From: Yersinia intermedia
Lineage (GTDB): Bacteria > Pseudomonadota > Gammaproteobacteria > Enterobacterales > Enterobacteriaceae
DNA length: 64,000 nt
Direction of reading: 5' to 3'
Assembly (NCBI RefSeq): GCF_900635455.1
Contig: NZ_LR134116.1
Location: 2,790,001-2,854,000 of the forward strand
Shown in pieces: positions 36,171-45,963 of this stretch. Below the pieces are notes generated by a model, which was not told the origin of the DNA, did no database searches, and saw only the letters and a list, made by a program, of their open reading frames with translations. The translations under genes and the position numbers were made by a program. The number at the start of each line of letters is the position of its first letter. Position 1 is the first letter of the stretch.

Positions 36171-37190
36171 TCATTTCACTGGCCTTAGGGAAGACTGCCG
36201 GATGATCAATTCACCCTCAACTTTCATTTTCAACGACAGTAACGGTTGTCGCTGAGTTATTTTTAGCAGAGTGTGTAGAGCCATTTCTCCCATTTCACCA
36301 TAAGGTAAATCTACTGAACTTAACTCTGGCGTGAGTTCAGAGGAAATACTTTGGTTATCATAACCAATCACAGCTATATCATCAGGAATATGCAATCCTT
36401 GTGACAAAATGGCTTGATAACATCCCAATGCAATATAATCACTACTACAAAAAATCGCCTCAGGTCGGGAAGGTAACGCCAGTAATTCCAGTGTCTTCTT
36501 ATAAGCTTCTTTCAATGACCAGTTTGTTACCTGGATATAGCATTCATCTGGGCAAATATCATGGTTGATCAATGCCTGTCTGTAACCACTGATACGATCA
36601 TTCGCAGCATCCATCCACAGCTCACCAGCCAGAATAGCAATCCGTTTATATCCCTGCTGCAATAAATGGCTAGTGGCCTTATAAGCACCGATTTTATCGG
36701 CCGGTAAAATACAGGGGATATCGGGTAACTCTGGGCAGTAACCATTTAGCATTACCATCGGAATAGACAGGTTCTGGAACATTGGAGCCAGTTGACTGGT
36801 CATGCAGGACGCATAAATCACCCCATGATAACTTCCCCCACGGATCTCTTCTTCGAGGGCGGCACAATGTTCTGGTTCATTTTCTTGATCAAAAATTGCC
36901 AATAATTTGTTATGTTGCCAGGCGGCCTGTTGAACAGCACTAATAGCTTCAATAAAGGGATCATGATTTATTAGCCCATTGATAATTAATGCTATTTTCT
37001 CTCTAACGATCAGGCGTTCCACCGCCTTATGCACATAACCCATCTCCTGAGCAATGCGGAGCACTTTTTCTCTGGTGTCATCGGCTAATTTGATGCTGTA
37101 AGACCCGTTTAGCACTAAGGAAACCGTCGATTGCGAAACACCAGCTTGGGCAGCTATGTGGCTCATAGTGACTTTAGTTTTTTTACTCAT
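36171..37190 (-). CDS. LacI family regulator of the GH5/GPH sugar locus
   Basis: A 339-aa repressor with an N-terminal HTH (TMSHIAAQAGVSQSTVSLVLNG) and a periplasmic-binding-like effector domain (AIFCSSDYIALG, VIGYDNQ). The recognition helix begins Ser-Gln-Ser rather than the lac-type Tyr-Gln, so it reads another operator. It is divergent from the GH5-like gene, 295 nt apart, with the 38-bp palindrome next to that gene as the likely target. Effector unknown. Confidence 0.88.
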   Translation of the reverse strand: MSKKTKVTMSHIAAQAGVSQSTVSLVLNGSYSIKLADDTREKVLRIAQEMGYVHKAVERLIVREKIALIINGLINHDPFIEAISAVQQAAWQHNKLLAIFDQENEPEHCAALEEEIRGGSYHGVIYASCMTSQLAPMFQNLSIPMVMLNGYCPELPDIPCILPADKIGAYKATSHLLQQGYKRIAILAGELWMDAANDRISGYRQALINHDICPDECYIQVTNWSLKEAYKKTLELLALPSRPEAIFCSSDYIALGCYQAILSQGLHIPDDIAVIGYDNQSISSELTPELSSVDLPYGEMGEMALHTLLKITQRQPLLSLKMKVEGELIIRQSSLRPVK

Positions 37191-37427
37191 ATTTTACTCA
37201 TACTGGCTATGCTTCATCTCTTTTTATACTAACAGATTTTAGCCTAACAAAATTGGAGACCTAGCCGCCTACCAGACTAATACCTCAATGAGGTACTCCA
37301 CGCTTAACATCTCAGTCGCCACGCATAGAATAAACACTAATAAATACAATTAGATATAACTATTTTTATTTTTTATCAAAAAATAATTTCGTGATGCACA
37401 TCGCTTTTAATGATACGGTCGTTTGAG

Positions 37428-37465
37428 ATTAACTCATTAGCTAATATATTAGCTAATGAGTTAAT
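37428..37465. promoter_or_regulatory. 38-bp perfect palindrome upstream of the GH5-like gene
   Basis: ATTAACTCATTAGCTAATA (37428-37446) is followed directly by its exact reverse complement (37447-37465). Inside it are two copies of the smaller palindrome ATTAGCTAAT. It ends 20 nt before the start codon, so it lies over the transcription start or in the early message: a dual LacI-type operator or a hairpin able to hide the ribosome site. Confidence 0.75.
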
Positions 37466-37485
37466 TAATTATTAGGTGAAAAGTA

Positions 37486-38556
37486 ATGATGAACAAATGG
37501 TCTGAAGAAAAATCATGGGAATGGCACAAAGCGCAGGGATGGCTACGTGGCTTTAACTACTTACCGCGTACTGCGATCAATTGGACAGAAATGTGGCAAC
37601 AAGACACTTTCGATCCCGCATGCATTGCTCAAGAGCTGCAATGGGCTACCGAGGTCGGGTACAACACGTTACGAACCAATTTACCCTTTGTTGTTTGGCA
37701 GCATGATCGTGATGGATTAATGGCTCGAATTGAAGATTTCCTCAATATTTGTCAACGTGCGGGTATCAAAGTGATGTTAACCCTAATGGATGACTGTGGA
37801 TTTTCGGGTGACCATCCATTTATTGGGCAACAAAAACAACCTATTGCTGGTTTACATAATAGCCAGGCAGCGGCCAGTCCCGGTCGCAATATCGTTATGC
37901 AGCCTTATTTATGGGGGCAAGTTGAACATTATATCAAAGATATTATCGGTCATTTCGCCCACGATGAACGAATCGTTATCTGGGATCTTTACAACGAACC
38001 TACCAATCGTATGATTTTCACCTTAACCGGGGAATATGCTTTTGACTCGGCGCTGGAAGAATACAGCCACCAACTAATGGAAAAAGCATTTATATGGGCA
38101 AGGGAAATCAACCCGGTACAGCCATTAACGGTAGGGGCTTGGCATATCGCCAATATTTTGGATCTCAGCGCGCCTATTTATCAGCATCCGACCGATCAAC
38201 GGGCATTGGAATTATCAGATATCATCTCATTTCATGCTTACGTGCCATTAGATTTAATGAAAAAAACGATCAGTATCCTAAAAGAATATAACCGCCCAAT
38301 GCTGTGTACGGAATGGTTGGCACGTCATGCCGAATCGAAAATGCATGAGCAACTACCTTTATTTAAAGCTGAAGGAATCGGTTGTTACCAATGGGGATTA
38401 GTCAAAGGGAAAACCCAAACTTATATTCCGTGGCCTGAAATTAAACGCATCGATAATAACTATGCAGCCCGTTGGTTCCATGATGTTTTTAATGAGAATG
38501 GCATTGCTTACGACCCATCTGAAATGGAACTTATTAAAACATTAACGAACAAATAA
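37486..38556 (+). CDS. glycoside hydrolase, GH5-like
   Basis: A 356-aa TIM-barrel hydrolase without signal peptide, hence cytoplasmic. The acid/base Glu is in WDLYNEPTN (about residue 172) and the nucleophile Glu in [10 protein letters not shown] (about 274). [19 protein letters not shown] is the usual opening of the family. Cytoplasmic action and the GPH symporter next door suggest that an oligosaccharide or glycoside is imported and then cleaved. The substrate is not readable. AGGTG precedes the two adjacent ATG codons; either may be used. Confidence 0.85.
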   Translation: MMNKWSEEKSWEWHKAQGWLRGFNYLPRTAINWTEMWQQDTFDPACIAQELQWATEVGYNTLRTNLPFVVWQHDRDGLMARIEDFLNICQRAGIKVMLTLMDDCGFSGDHPFIGQQKQPIAGLHNSQAAASPGRNIVMQPYLWGQVEHYIKDIIGHFAHDERIVIWDLYNEPTNRMIFTLTGEYAFDSALEEYSHQLMEKAFIWAREINPVQPLTVGAWHIANILDLSAPIYQHPTDQRALELSDIISFHAYVPLDLMKKTISILKEYNRPMLCTEWLARHAESKMHEQLPLFKAEGIGCYQWGLVKGKTQTYIPWPEIKRIDNNYAARWFHDVFNENGIAYDPSEMELIKTLTNK

Positions 38557-38647
38557 ATACGGCACATTAGGATATGGCACAACATATTATACATAGCCAT
38601 AGCTTAAATTAAAAAATCTATATCCTACAAAATATAAAAGGCTAAGA

Positions 38648-40012
38648 ATGGACATAAATCATTCAAGTACAAAAATCCCGATGAAAGAACTCGCTTCTTA
38701 TTTCGGGTATGGCATGGGCCAGTGTTTTAGTTTCGGGCTAGTGGGTAGTTTTATTCTCTTTTTCTATACTGACATTATGGGAATCTCACCGGTAGCAGCA
38801 AGTATGATTTTCTTGATCGCCAGAGTGTGGGATGCGGTACATGACCCATTAATTGCTGGCATAATGGATACGATTAACATGCGGCGTGGAAAATTTCGCC
38901 CATACTTACTGTTTACACCCTTTTTGATTTTCATCGTCACCGTAGCAGCGTTTTATAATATTGAAGCCAGTCTGATGACCAAAACAATATATGCAGGTGT
39001 CACCTATATATTGTGGGGGACATTATATGCCCTTTCTGATATTCCGTTCTGGTCAATGAGTACAGTAATGACGGATGAACCACAAGAACGTGCCAAGACA
39101 GCGACCTGTGCGATGTTAGGTGTGAATGCAGGTATTGGTGCCACAATGGTTTTATTTCCTTATATTAGTGGATTATTTGCTGAAAACAGCGCAGATCGTG
39201 GCTATCTGGCAGGCGTTATCATTCTTATGGTTTTAGGGGTGATACTGATGCTGAATGGATTTTTTCATACCAAAGAACGTGTCAAAGTCACTATTGTTGA
39301 AAAAGTAACTTTAAAGCAGACATTTATTGTCGTTTGGCAAAATAAACCACTATTTTTTATACTTAGTGCCTTTTTTATGAACGTTTTTTCGAACATTATT
39401 AATGCATTTTATATTTTCTTTTTTACTTACAATATGAAAGATGCTGAACTTGTTTCTGTTATAGGTTTAATTACTTTCATCTGTGCTTTAGCTTGCCTGG
39501 GAACGCCATTTTTAACTCGTCATTTTAAAAAGAGAGACTTATTCATTGCACTCTGTGCATTGGAAATAATAGCGCGTATTGGTTTCTGGTTCACTGGGTA
39601 TAATAACGTGATGGCAGTCATGGTGTGGTTAACCATAATCACTGCAATTTTCATGATGACCAACCCACTTATTTCCGCAATGATTGCTGATACTGTAGAG
39701 TATTCCTACTATCACACCGGTAAACGTTGTGCGGCCATCACCTTCTCTGGACAGACTTTTGTCGGTAAATTATCAGTTGCCGTTGCGGGTGGCGCCTCAG
39801 GTTTGATCCTGTCAATATTAGGCTACATACCTAATGTGACTCAGTCAGAATGGACATTAAACGGTTTATTCTTCTGTATTTCTCTGCTGCCCGCATTGGG
39901 TGCAGTAATCCGTATTCTTATTATGAGAAAATATAAATTCACCGAAGATAAGCACGCAATAATTAGAGATGAATTAAAGCAAGGAAGATTTCACCCTTCG
40001 CTGAATAAATAA
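38648..40012 (+). CDS. GPH family sugar:cation symporter (MelB-like)
   Basis: A 454-aa protein with about 12 membrane segments. It has the GPH signature around WDAVHDPLIAGIMD (cation/sugar Asp residues of helices II-III) and RRGKFRPYLL. It follows the GH5-like gene by 91 nt on the same strand, presumably one operon importing the hydrolase substrate. A hairpin terminator follows. Confidence 0.9.
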   Translation: MDINHSSTKIPMKELASYFGYGMGQCFSFGLVGSFILFFYTDIMGISPVAASMIFLIARVWDAVHDPLIAGIMDTINMRRGKFRPYLLFTPFLIFIVTVAAFYNIEASLMTKTIYAGVTYILWGTLYALSDIPFWSMSTVMTDEPQERAKTATCAMLGVNAGIGATMVLFPYISGLFAENSADRGYLAGVIILMVLGVILMLNGFFHTKERVKVTIVEKVTLKQTFIVVWQNKPLFFILSAFFMNVFSNIINAFYIFFFTYNMKDAELVSVIGLITFICALACLGTPFLTRHFKKRDLFIALCALEIIARIGFWFTGYNNVMAVMVWLTIITAIFMMTNPLISAMIADTVEYSYYHTGKRCAAITFSGQTFVGKLSVAVAGGASGLILSILGYIPNVTQSEWTLNGLFFCISLLPALGAVIRILIMRKYKFTEDKHAIIRDELKQGRFHPSLNK

Positions 40013-40098
40013 AGAGAACCTAACTTAATAGATTAAGGGGGGACATTAAATTAATTAGAACTGTTTTCCCTACATTACACCAGATGAGCCAACTTTAG

Positions 40099-40130
40099 AA
40101 AAGCAGACGTCCACAGGCGCCTGCTTTTGG
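40099..40130 (+). terminator. terminator after the GPH symporter gene
   Basis: AAAAGCAG / CTGCTTTT, an 8-bp stem with a 14-nt loop and four T residues, about 90 nt after the stop. Moderately strong; it may also serve the IIA gene on the other strand. Confidence 0.6.
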
Positions 40131-40287
40131 CATTTAAAACAATAGTATCTTACATTGTGCCAATGCATGTCTGTTAAAAATCAATCGAAGCCACACCGTT
40201 TTGTGAGTAACGATACGGCCAGTAGCCCTCTCAGATCCCCCTAACAGCGCTCTGGTTAAGCATTCACGTTAACATGGCAAATCATCA

Positions 40288-40719
40288 CTATTTACGATTA
40301 AGGATACGAAGAAAATCTTGCTTATTTGAGATTAATGAAAGTGCATTGGCAATGATTTCATCACTAAAGATCGACGCTATGTCCTTTAGCACATCAATAT
40401 GTTCTTTTTCTTTAGCAATAACTCCAATGGCAATAAACATTACATTGCTTCTATCCCAGATAACTCCATCTGGGAATTGAAAAATCTCAACACCCGTTTT
40501 GACAATAATATTTGTGGCCGACTTAGGCAAATGAGGCAAGGTAATACCATTTCCCAAGAACGTGGAGACTTGCTGCTCTCTTTCAGCAAGAAATGAGATA
40601 CAGTCTTGGTTAATATAACCTTTCAATTTAAACTCTTTTCCTATCATGGCTAAAACTTCAGCCTTATTTTTTGCATGACATCCTAGATGTAGATTATCAG
40701 CAGTAATATTATCAATCAT
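40288..40719 (-). CDS. orphan PTS IIA protein, fructose/mannitol type
   Basis: A 143-aa EIIA domain. The phospho-acceptor His is in GITLPHLP (His63), with AEREQQVSTFLGNG preceding it as in mannitol/fructose EIIA. No IIB, IIC or other PTS gene is adjacent. It follows the MFS sugar porter by 54 nt with a strong AGGAG of its own, so the two may be cotranscribed. An isolated IIA could be regulatory (as EIIA-Ntr) or a relic. Confidence 0.85.
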   Translation of the reverse strand: MIDNITADNLHLGCHAKNKAEVLAMIGKEFKLKGYINQDCISFLAEREQQVSTFLGNGITLPHLPKSATNIIVKTGVEIFQFPDGVIWDRSNVMFIAIGVIAKEKEHIDVLKDIASIFSDEIIANALSLISNKQDFLRILNRK

Positions 40720-40773
40720 TGCCTGTCTCCTTTTAGATATGACTTATTTTTTCTCATATAAAACACTATATTA

Positions 40774-42171
40774 CTAATTACCGACAGACAGTTCTTCTTC
40801 AAGTTGTTCTAATGATTTATTGGATGTTTCTGGTAAAGCGGTAACCACAAAGATAATCGCCAAATAGTTGATGAGAGCAAAAATCAAGAAGACCGGGCCC
40901 AAGCCAAGTTTCGCCTGAAGCACGGGGAACAAGTAACTCACAATAGCATTCATGATCCACATGAAAAACACTGAGATCCCCATAGATAAACCGCGAATCT
41001 TTAATGGGAACAGTTCGGCTAATACTACCCAAGTCAAAAAGCCCATCGTACCCTGCATAACCCCAACAAACAGTGCACCCAGCAGCCAAATAACGGTGGC
41101 CTTTATTTCACCGACTAGATAATAATCCGCCCCAGCGATAATCAGGTGTAGCGTTGCCATCAGGGCAAAACCATACACAATCAGCGTTTTTCGTTTAAAA
41201 CGATCAACCAGGAACATAACCCCAATAACCATTCCCCCTACAGAAAAGACGCCATTTAACACGTTACAGATTAGCGACATTCTTTCTGAGAATCCGGCAG
41301 TTTTTAGTATTTCGGTACCGTAATACATAATGACATTGACCCCAGTGGTTTGCTGTAATGCTGCCCAGGCAATACCCACCAAGATTAATTTTAAGATCCA
41401 CGGCGTTTGGAAAATAATGGCCAGATCGTTTTTCGCGTACAACCGCTTTTCATTTTCGATATCAATTAACGTTACGATATCGTTGAACTCTTTAATCGCC
41501 CGTGGCTCAGGACGAATCTGTTTTAAAATCGCTAATGCCTCTTCCCGCCGATTTTTACTGATCAACCAACGAGGGCTTTCTGGCGAACGCCACATTCCGA
41601 CTAACAAGCAAATAGCGGGAATGGTTTGAACCAGTAACATATAGCGCCAGACCTCAGGCAGATGGCCCCAAACAATGCCAATGATCGCATTTACTGCAAA
41701 TGCCGCCAATTGACCGATAACAATGGCGACTTCATTCAACCCCGTAAGTTTGCCCCGCATTTCTGTCGGTGCAACCTCGGATATAAATGTAGGTGCAGTA
41801 ACCGATGCCCCACCCACTGCATAACCAAGTAAAAATCTGGCAATCAAAAGAGTGGTGATATTAGGCGATAATGCACACAATAACGCACCAAAGAAGAAAA
41901 CAAAGGAGAGATAGAGTAGGTATTTTCTGCGGCCAAAGAAATCAGCCAGTTTTCCGCCAAAAACACTACCAATAGCGGCACCGACCAACAACACACTCAT
42001 TACCAGACCTACGGTTGTCGGCGTCAGGGCCATATTTTCTTTCAATGAAGAAAAGGCACCATTAATAACACCCGTATCATAACCAAAGAGCAAGCCACCA
42101 AACGTAGCGACTAATGTTATTTGATGTAATCGTTTTCTCTGTTGTGCATTGAGATTCATCATTAACGACAT
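40774..42171 (-). CDS. MFS sugar porter
   Basis: A 465-aa, 12-helix transporter with the sugar-porter signatures GGKLADFFGRRK (loop 2-3), ESPRWL (end of helix 6 loop), QQTTGVN and PLKIRG, and C-terminal PETSNKSLEQLEEEL. This is the XylE/GalP/IolT group, proton-coupled monosaccharide or inositol uptake. The exact substrate cannot be told. Upstream on the same strand lies a broken oxidoreductase-like gene, hinting at an eroded catabolic operon. Confidence 0.9.
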   Translation of the reverse strand: MSLMMNLNAQQRKRLHQITLVATFGGLLFGYDTGVINGAFSSLKENMALTPTTVGLVMSVLLVGAAIGSVFGGKLADFFGRRKYLLYLSFVFFFGALLCALSPNITTLLIARFLLGYAVGGASVTAPTFISEVAPTEMRGKLTGLNEVAIVIGQLAAFAVNAIIGIVWGHLPEVWRYMLLVQTIPAICLLVGMWRSPESPRWLISKNRREEALAILKQIRPEPRAIKEFNDIVTLIDIENEKRLYAKNDLAIIFQTPWILKLILVGIAWAALQQTTGVNVIMYYGTEILKTAGFSERMSLICNVLNGVFSVGGMVIGVMFLVDRFKRKTLIVYGFALMATLHLIIAGADYYLVGEIKATVIWLLGALFVGVMQGTMGFLTWVVLAELFPLKIRGLSMGISVFFMWIMNAIVSYLFPVLQAKLGLGPVFLIFALINYLAIIFVVTALPETSNKSLEQLEEELSVGN

Positions 42172-42459
42172 ATCGTTACCTTTTTATTTGATTATCCATT
42201 TAATGTCAAAAAGGGGTTTAAAAAACAAAAACGACTCCTTCTCCACCGTGAAAAATGGAGGTGATGAAGAACTTTTTGACACTCTGATTTATTAATTAGA
42301 TAAATACAGTTATTGAAGCCAAATAAATTTCATTCCAGAGTGCGATATTATATGACTCTTGCCAGTTTTTTATTTTGCATGATCCTTTTATGCTCCCGAT
42401 TTTTAAAAAGTACTGACTACCGTTGTCGTACTGGCAATACGTTATATTTCGCTACCCCC

Positions 42460-42579
42460 TCAGCCGAAGTATCCGTCATTTATCTTGCCGACAGCGGAAA
42501 CGAGGGTTGCGGCCTGAACCCAGCCGATGGCTTGACTGTAATGAGTAACGCCAATCAATCCAAAACTGACTTCTTTCAT
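42460..42579 (-). pseudogene. possible Gfo/Idh/MocA-type oxidoreductase remnant
   Basis: Behind a strong AGGAGG (7 nt) the frame reads MKEVSFGLIGVTHYSQAIGW and stops after 39 codons. In the next frame SAEGVAKYNVLPV follows directly, resembling the GVxxRDxxxAxxxAxKYxV stretch of Gfo/Idh/MocA Rossmann domains. The match rests on short motifs, so the family call is weak. The strong ribosome site shows that a gene once began here. Confidence 0.3.
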
Positions 42580-43171
42580 CTATATCCTCCTGACGAGACA
42601 AAATAGAATATCAATGAATGCTCGCTAGCTGTTTCTGGCGATCCTGAACTAGCGTTATCACTGATAATTATGTTAACTCACTGTGACACAACATATCACT
42701 TCAATTGAAATTAAAATTCCATATTGATCACAATATGGTATTTAGATTTCATTGAAAGATAAAGGTGTTTTGGATGCTTGGTGTATTCAACCACCAAATT
42801 ACAATATAACTCACTGATATATAATTAAATTAAATGTAAAGCAGGAGTGAGACAAACGAGTTATTCACGTTGTGATTACAAAAAAAATTTACACTTTTGT
42901 GACTTAGATAACTCTTTTATTTCAAAATAAATCATTAATAGAATAAAATATTTCATTGGGATTTTGACAGTTTCATGGATGACTTTCTGGTGAACTGTTT
43001 GTCTGAGTCTAGATTTGCGGCGGAGTACATGCGTTAAAAAATAAAAGTGAGCTGGGGTACCGCCCCCTCTTCGTTGGGAGCAGTGGCTGAACTCATTAAA
43101 TTGCACCCCAGCCAGTATTTGATTAGAATTTCCAACTTGAAACATTATTACAAAAAGTGGATAGGCCCAAC
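42580..43171. other. AT-rich gap with palindromes
   Basis: About 590 nt. CCATATTG-ATCA-CAATATGG (42719-42738) is a perfect 8-bp inverted repeat nested in a longer imperfect one (TTCAATTGAAAT / ATTTCATTGAA, about 42698-42764). GCTGGGGT (43051-43058) and ACCCCAGC form a wide inverted repeat ending near 43112. An 89-codon minus-strand frame covers 42876-43145 but has no SD or family; I do not call it. Confidence 0.4.
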
Positions 43172-43921
43172 TTAGTAAGCAATAAATGTTTGAATATCAC
43201 TGTCATTAACAGTGAAACATCCCGTAAAAATGCGGCCTGCGGGGAAGTCACTGCTCAGATCCCGCAATAACTGCAATTCAAAACGCCCAGACGCCATGGA
43301 ATAACTCAGGAAACGGGCCTCCAGGAAGTCAAAATAACGCCCGAGCTGTGGATACACCGCTTTAAATAAACTCTCTTTGGCTGAAAAAGCCAATGTCAGT
43401 AAATGGTTGAATGCTAATGGGCCTTCCTGAAGATTGCGGTACTCCTCCTCACTAAGGATACCAGGCCATAAATCATTCGCCCTTTCAACTGCAATCAGGC
43501 TTTCTATATCTAGCCCGACGCCATGGACATAGCCGCTTTCATCAGAATGCTCTATAGCAGGCGTTATAATTTGCGCAGTGCACAGAGCACGTTGGTTGTT
43601 ATGACTGATACTGCCAATCAAACCGGCGGGCCATAGAGGTGCGCGATCTAGCCCATTTGCCAACGGATAATCACGTACTTCTAGCATGTTCAGCACTTGT
43701 CGGGCGACAAAACGGCCCGCCAGGTATTCCGCACGCCGTTTTGCCACTGCTTTTTGTAAACTGCCAGGAAAGGCAATACCATAAACGGCAAACAACTCAT
43801 CCCGATATTCATTGACATCAAAATCACATTTTGCCAACAGGCCGTGAAACAATGGCTGGGCATTTAAACCGCTGGCTGGCAGTGCGGCAAAGGTAAAGTT
43901 ACGAATAAATACCGACGTCAC
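43172..43921 (-). CDS. EntD-type 4'-phosphopantetheinyl transferase
   Basis: A 249-aa PPTase that would transfer phosphopantetheine from CoA to carrier proteins of non-ribosomal peptide or polyketide synthases. It shows RRAEYLAGR, GSISHNN, the Mg-binding GLDIES and FSAKESLFKAVYP, all in EntD order. No siderophore or NRPS gene is in the window, so its carrier protein is elsewhere (for example a siderophore system). Confidence 0.9.
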   Translation of the reverse strand: MTSVFIRNFTFAALPASGLNAQPLFHGLLAKCDFDVNEYRDELFAVYGIAFPGSLQKAVAKRRAEYLAGRFVARQVLNMLEVRDYPLANGLDRAPLWPAGLIGSISHNNQRALCTAQIITPAIEHSDESGYVHGVGLDIESLIAVERANDLWPGILSEEEYRNLQEGPLAFNHLLTLAFSAKESLFKAVYPQLGRYFDFLEARFLSYSMASGRFELQLLRDLSSDFPAGRIFTGCFTVNDSDIQTFIAY

Positions 43922-44362
43922 GCGTTATCCTAATCATCTGGATTCATAGGCCTTTATAATAGTAGTTAACCCACACCACCACAATATCAGAACCTCTTCC
44001 TTCGTCTAAAACCCCCTTCGTGAAAGCACAGTTACAGCTAAAAGCCAAAACACCAATACCTTTGGCGGATAACGCAGGCTAGCGTAATTCATTATAAAAT
44101 GTCACTTCACAATTATTGAAACGCAGTTCCTAATATTTCTTTTTCTGTGACAATGGTCAATTTAAAAGCAAAAGTAAAACGCTAGGTTAATTGTCAGGGG
44201 GATAAATGAATAACCTCTCTTTATATATTGATATATCCGTCACTTTCAGATTACAGGTGTGTACCTGCTTCCTGCATCTTGAAATCTTTTGAGCATATAA
44301 CTATCCCATTATTAAGAATAATCCATTTTATCTTTTGTATAGCGACTTCTGGAGATCACTGA
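43922..44362. promoter_or_regulatory. divergent region between the PPTase gene and the TRAP operon
   Basis: 441 nt, AT-rich toward the TRAP side. GGAG lies 9-12 nt before the dctP start. No palindrome or box clear enough to name. Confidence 0.35.
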
Positions 44363-45340
44363 ATGAAATTCCCAAAGCCTTTGCCAACACTGTGCCTGGC
44401 TATTTCTGCCATATTATTTAGTCAAATGGCCTCTGCTCAACAAATTAAAGCTGCCGATGTTCATCCCAAAGATTATCCCAATGTGGTTGCTGTTAAAAAT
44501 ATGGGCGAAAAACTAAAGATCGCAACGGATGGCCGCCTGGAAATTAAAACATTCCCAGGGGGCGTGTTAGGTGATGAAAAGCAAATGATAGAACAGGCAC
44601 AAATGGGAGCAATTGATATTATCCGTGTTTCTATGACCCCTGTTGCCTCTATTTTGCCAGAGATAAGTGTCTTTACTCTGCCCTATATGTTCCGTGATGA
44701 AGATCATTTACATAAAGTTCTTGATGGTAAAATCGGCCAAGAAATCGGTGATAAAATCACTAACAATAAGAACTCAAAATTGGTATTTCTCGGTTGGATG
44801 GATGCCGGTACCCGTAACTTGATAACCAAAGAACCGGTGATTAAACCAGAAGATCTCAAAGGTATGAAAATCCGTGTTCAGGGCAGTCCAATTGCACTGG
44901 CAACCCTTAAAGCTATGGGTGCTAACTCACTCAGCATGGGGGTAAGCGAAGTATTCAGTGGTATGCAAACCGGGGTTATTGACGGTACCGAAAATAATGA
45001 ACCGACCTTTGTTGCCCACAATTACCTGCCGGTTGTCAAAAACTATACCTTGAGTGGCCATTTTATTATTCCTGAGCTGTTCCTTTATTCAAAAGCCAAA
45101 TGGGATAAATTATCTGCTGAAGATCAACAAACCATTCTGAAACTGGCAAAAGAAACACAAGCTGAGCAACGCGTATTATGGCAAGCCTATGTACAGCAGT
45201 CTCATGACAAAATGAAAGCCGGTGGCGTGCAATATCATGAAATGGATCATGACTATTATTATAAAGCCACTCAACCCGTTCGTGATGAATTCGGCAAGGA
45301 TCATCAAGAACTGATCCAGCAGATTGCCGCCGTGCAATAA
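44363..45340 (+). CDS. dctP: TRAP transporter substrate-binding protein (DctP family)
   Basis: A 325-aa periplasmic protein with signal peptide (cleavage after ASA, residue 25). It has TRAP-SBP landmarks: PGGVLGDEKQMIEQAQMGAI, the conserved Arg clamp in GMKIRVQGSP (about 176-180) that binds the substrate carboxylate, and VIDGTENNEP. The ligand is therefore a carboxylate. The neighbouring citrate genes suggest a di- or tricarboxylate, but that is inference. First gene of dctPQM, followed by an intercistronic hairpin. Confidence 0.88.
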   Translation: MKFPKPLPTLCLAISAILFSQMASAQQIKAADVHPKDYPNVVAVKNMGEKLKIATDGRLEIKTFPGGVLGDEKQMIEQAQMGAIDIIRVSMTPVASILPEISVFTLPYMFRDEDHLHKVLDGKIGQEIGDKITNNKNSKLVFLGWMDAGTRNLITKEPVIKPEDLKGMKIRVQGSPIALATLKAMGANSLSMGVSEVFSGMQTGVIDGTENNEPTFVAHNYLPVVKNYTLSGHFIIPELFLYSKAKWDKLSAEDQQTILKLAKETQAEQRVLWQAYVQQSHDKMKAGGVQYHEMDHDYYYKATQPVRDEFGKDHQELIQQIAAVQ

Positions 45341-45384
45341 CATCTTTCTGACAGTATTAAATATTTTAATACTACTGATATTTG

Positions 45385-45420
45385 CCCAAGGTCATGGGTG
45401 TTGCAACCAATGACCTTGGG
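45385..45420 (+). promoter_or_regulatory. intercistronic hairpin between dctP and dctQ
   Basis: CCCAAGGTCAT / ATGACCTTGGG, an 11-bp perfect stem with further GGT/ACC pairing inside, no T-run. It fits a stabilising or partial-stop element that gives more binding protein than membrane components. It ends 18 nt before the dctQ start. Confidence 0.7.
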
Positions 45421-45438
45421 TACACAGAGGTCTCCGCT

Positions 45439-45945
45439 ATGGCTCGCTATTATCTATCAACGATGGATGCGTTATATCGCCTGTCAATCTGGGTAGCCGG
45501 TATTGCTTTAATCATCATGGTTGCCGTTATCCCTATGGGGATATTTGCCCGTTATGTCCAAAACGATGGTTTATCTTGGCCAGAACCCGTCGCCATATTA
45601 TGTATGGTGACATTTACTTTTATTGGTGCCGCCGCCAGTTATCGGTCTGGTTCACATATTGCAGTCAGTATGGTCACAGATCGACTCTCTGGGGCCGGTA
45701 AAAAAGGATGCCTGTTACTGGTTGATTTGCTGATGGTACTGATAAGTCTTTTTATTTTGGTCTACAGCTACATTCTGTGTAGCGAGCTTTGGACGCAACC
45801 GGTGGCTGAGTTCCCATTACTGACAGCCGGGCAGACCTATATTCCGCTGCCAATAGGCTCCGCGATTACTCTGATGTTTATCATCGAGCGGCTATTTTTT
45901 GGCCCGCAGACCCACCGCCCGGTAGTGATGATCGGCAATTCATAA
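45439..45945 (+). CDS. dctQ: TRAP transporter small membrane subunit
   Basis: A 168-aa protein with four membrane segments and the DctQ motif RYVQNDGLSWPEPVA. The start MARYYLST has AGAGG 8 nt upstream; the longer frame would run through the hairpin. Pairs with DctM. Confidence 0.85.
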   Translation: MARYYLSTMDALYRLSIWVAGIALIIMVAVIPMGIFARYVQNDGLSWPEPVAILCMVTFTFIGAAASYRSGSHIAVSMVTDRLSGAGKKGCLLLVDLLMVLISLFILVYSYILCSELWTQPVAEFPLLTAGQTYIPLPIGSAITLMFIIERLFFGPQTHRPVVMIGNS

Positions 45946-45963
45946 TTTAGGGAACTTTGCCTT

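Noticed and set aside
42313..42606. 97-codon plus-strand frame upstream of the MFS porter
   Set aside because: It is the antisense of the strongly initiated, interrupted minus-strand gene at 42460-42579 and has no features of its own.
42876..43145. 89-codon minus-strand frame in the AT-rich gap before the PPTase gene
   Set aside because: No Shine-Dalgarno, no start context, odd composition and an inverted repeat across it. I could not link it to a transposase or other family.
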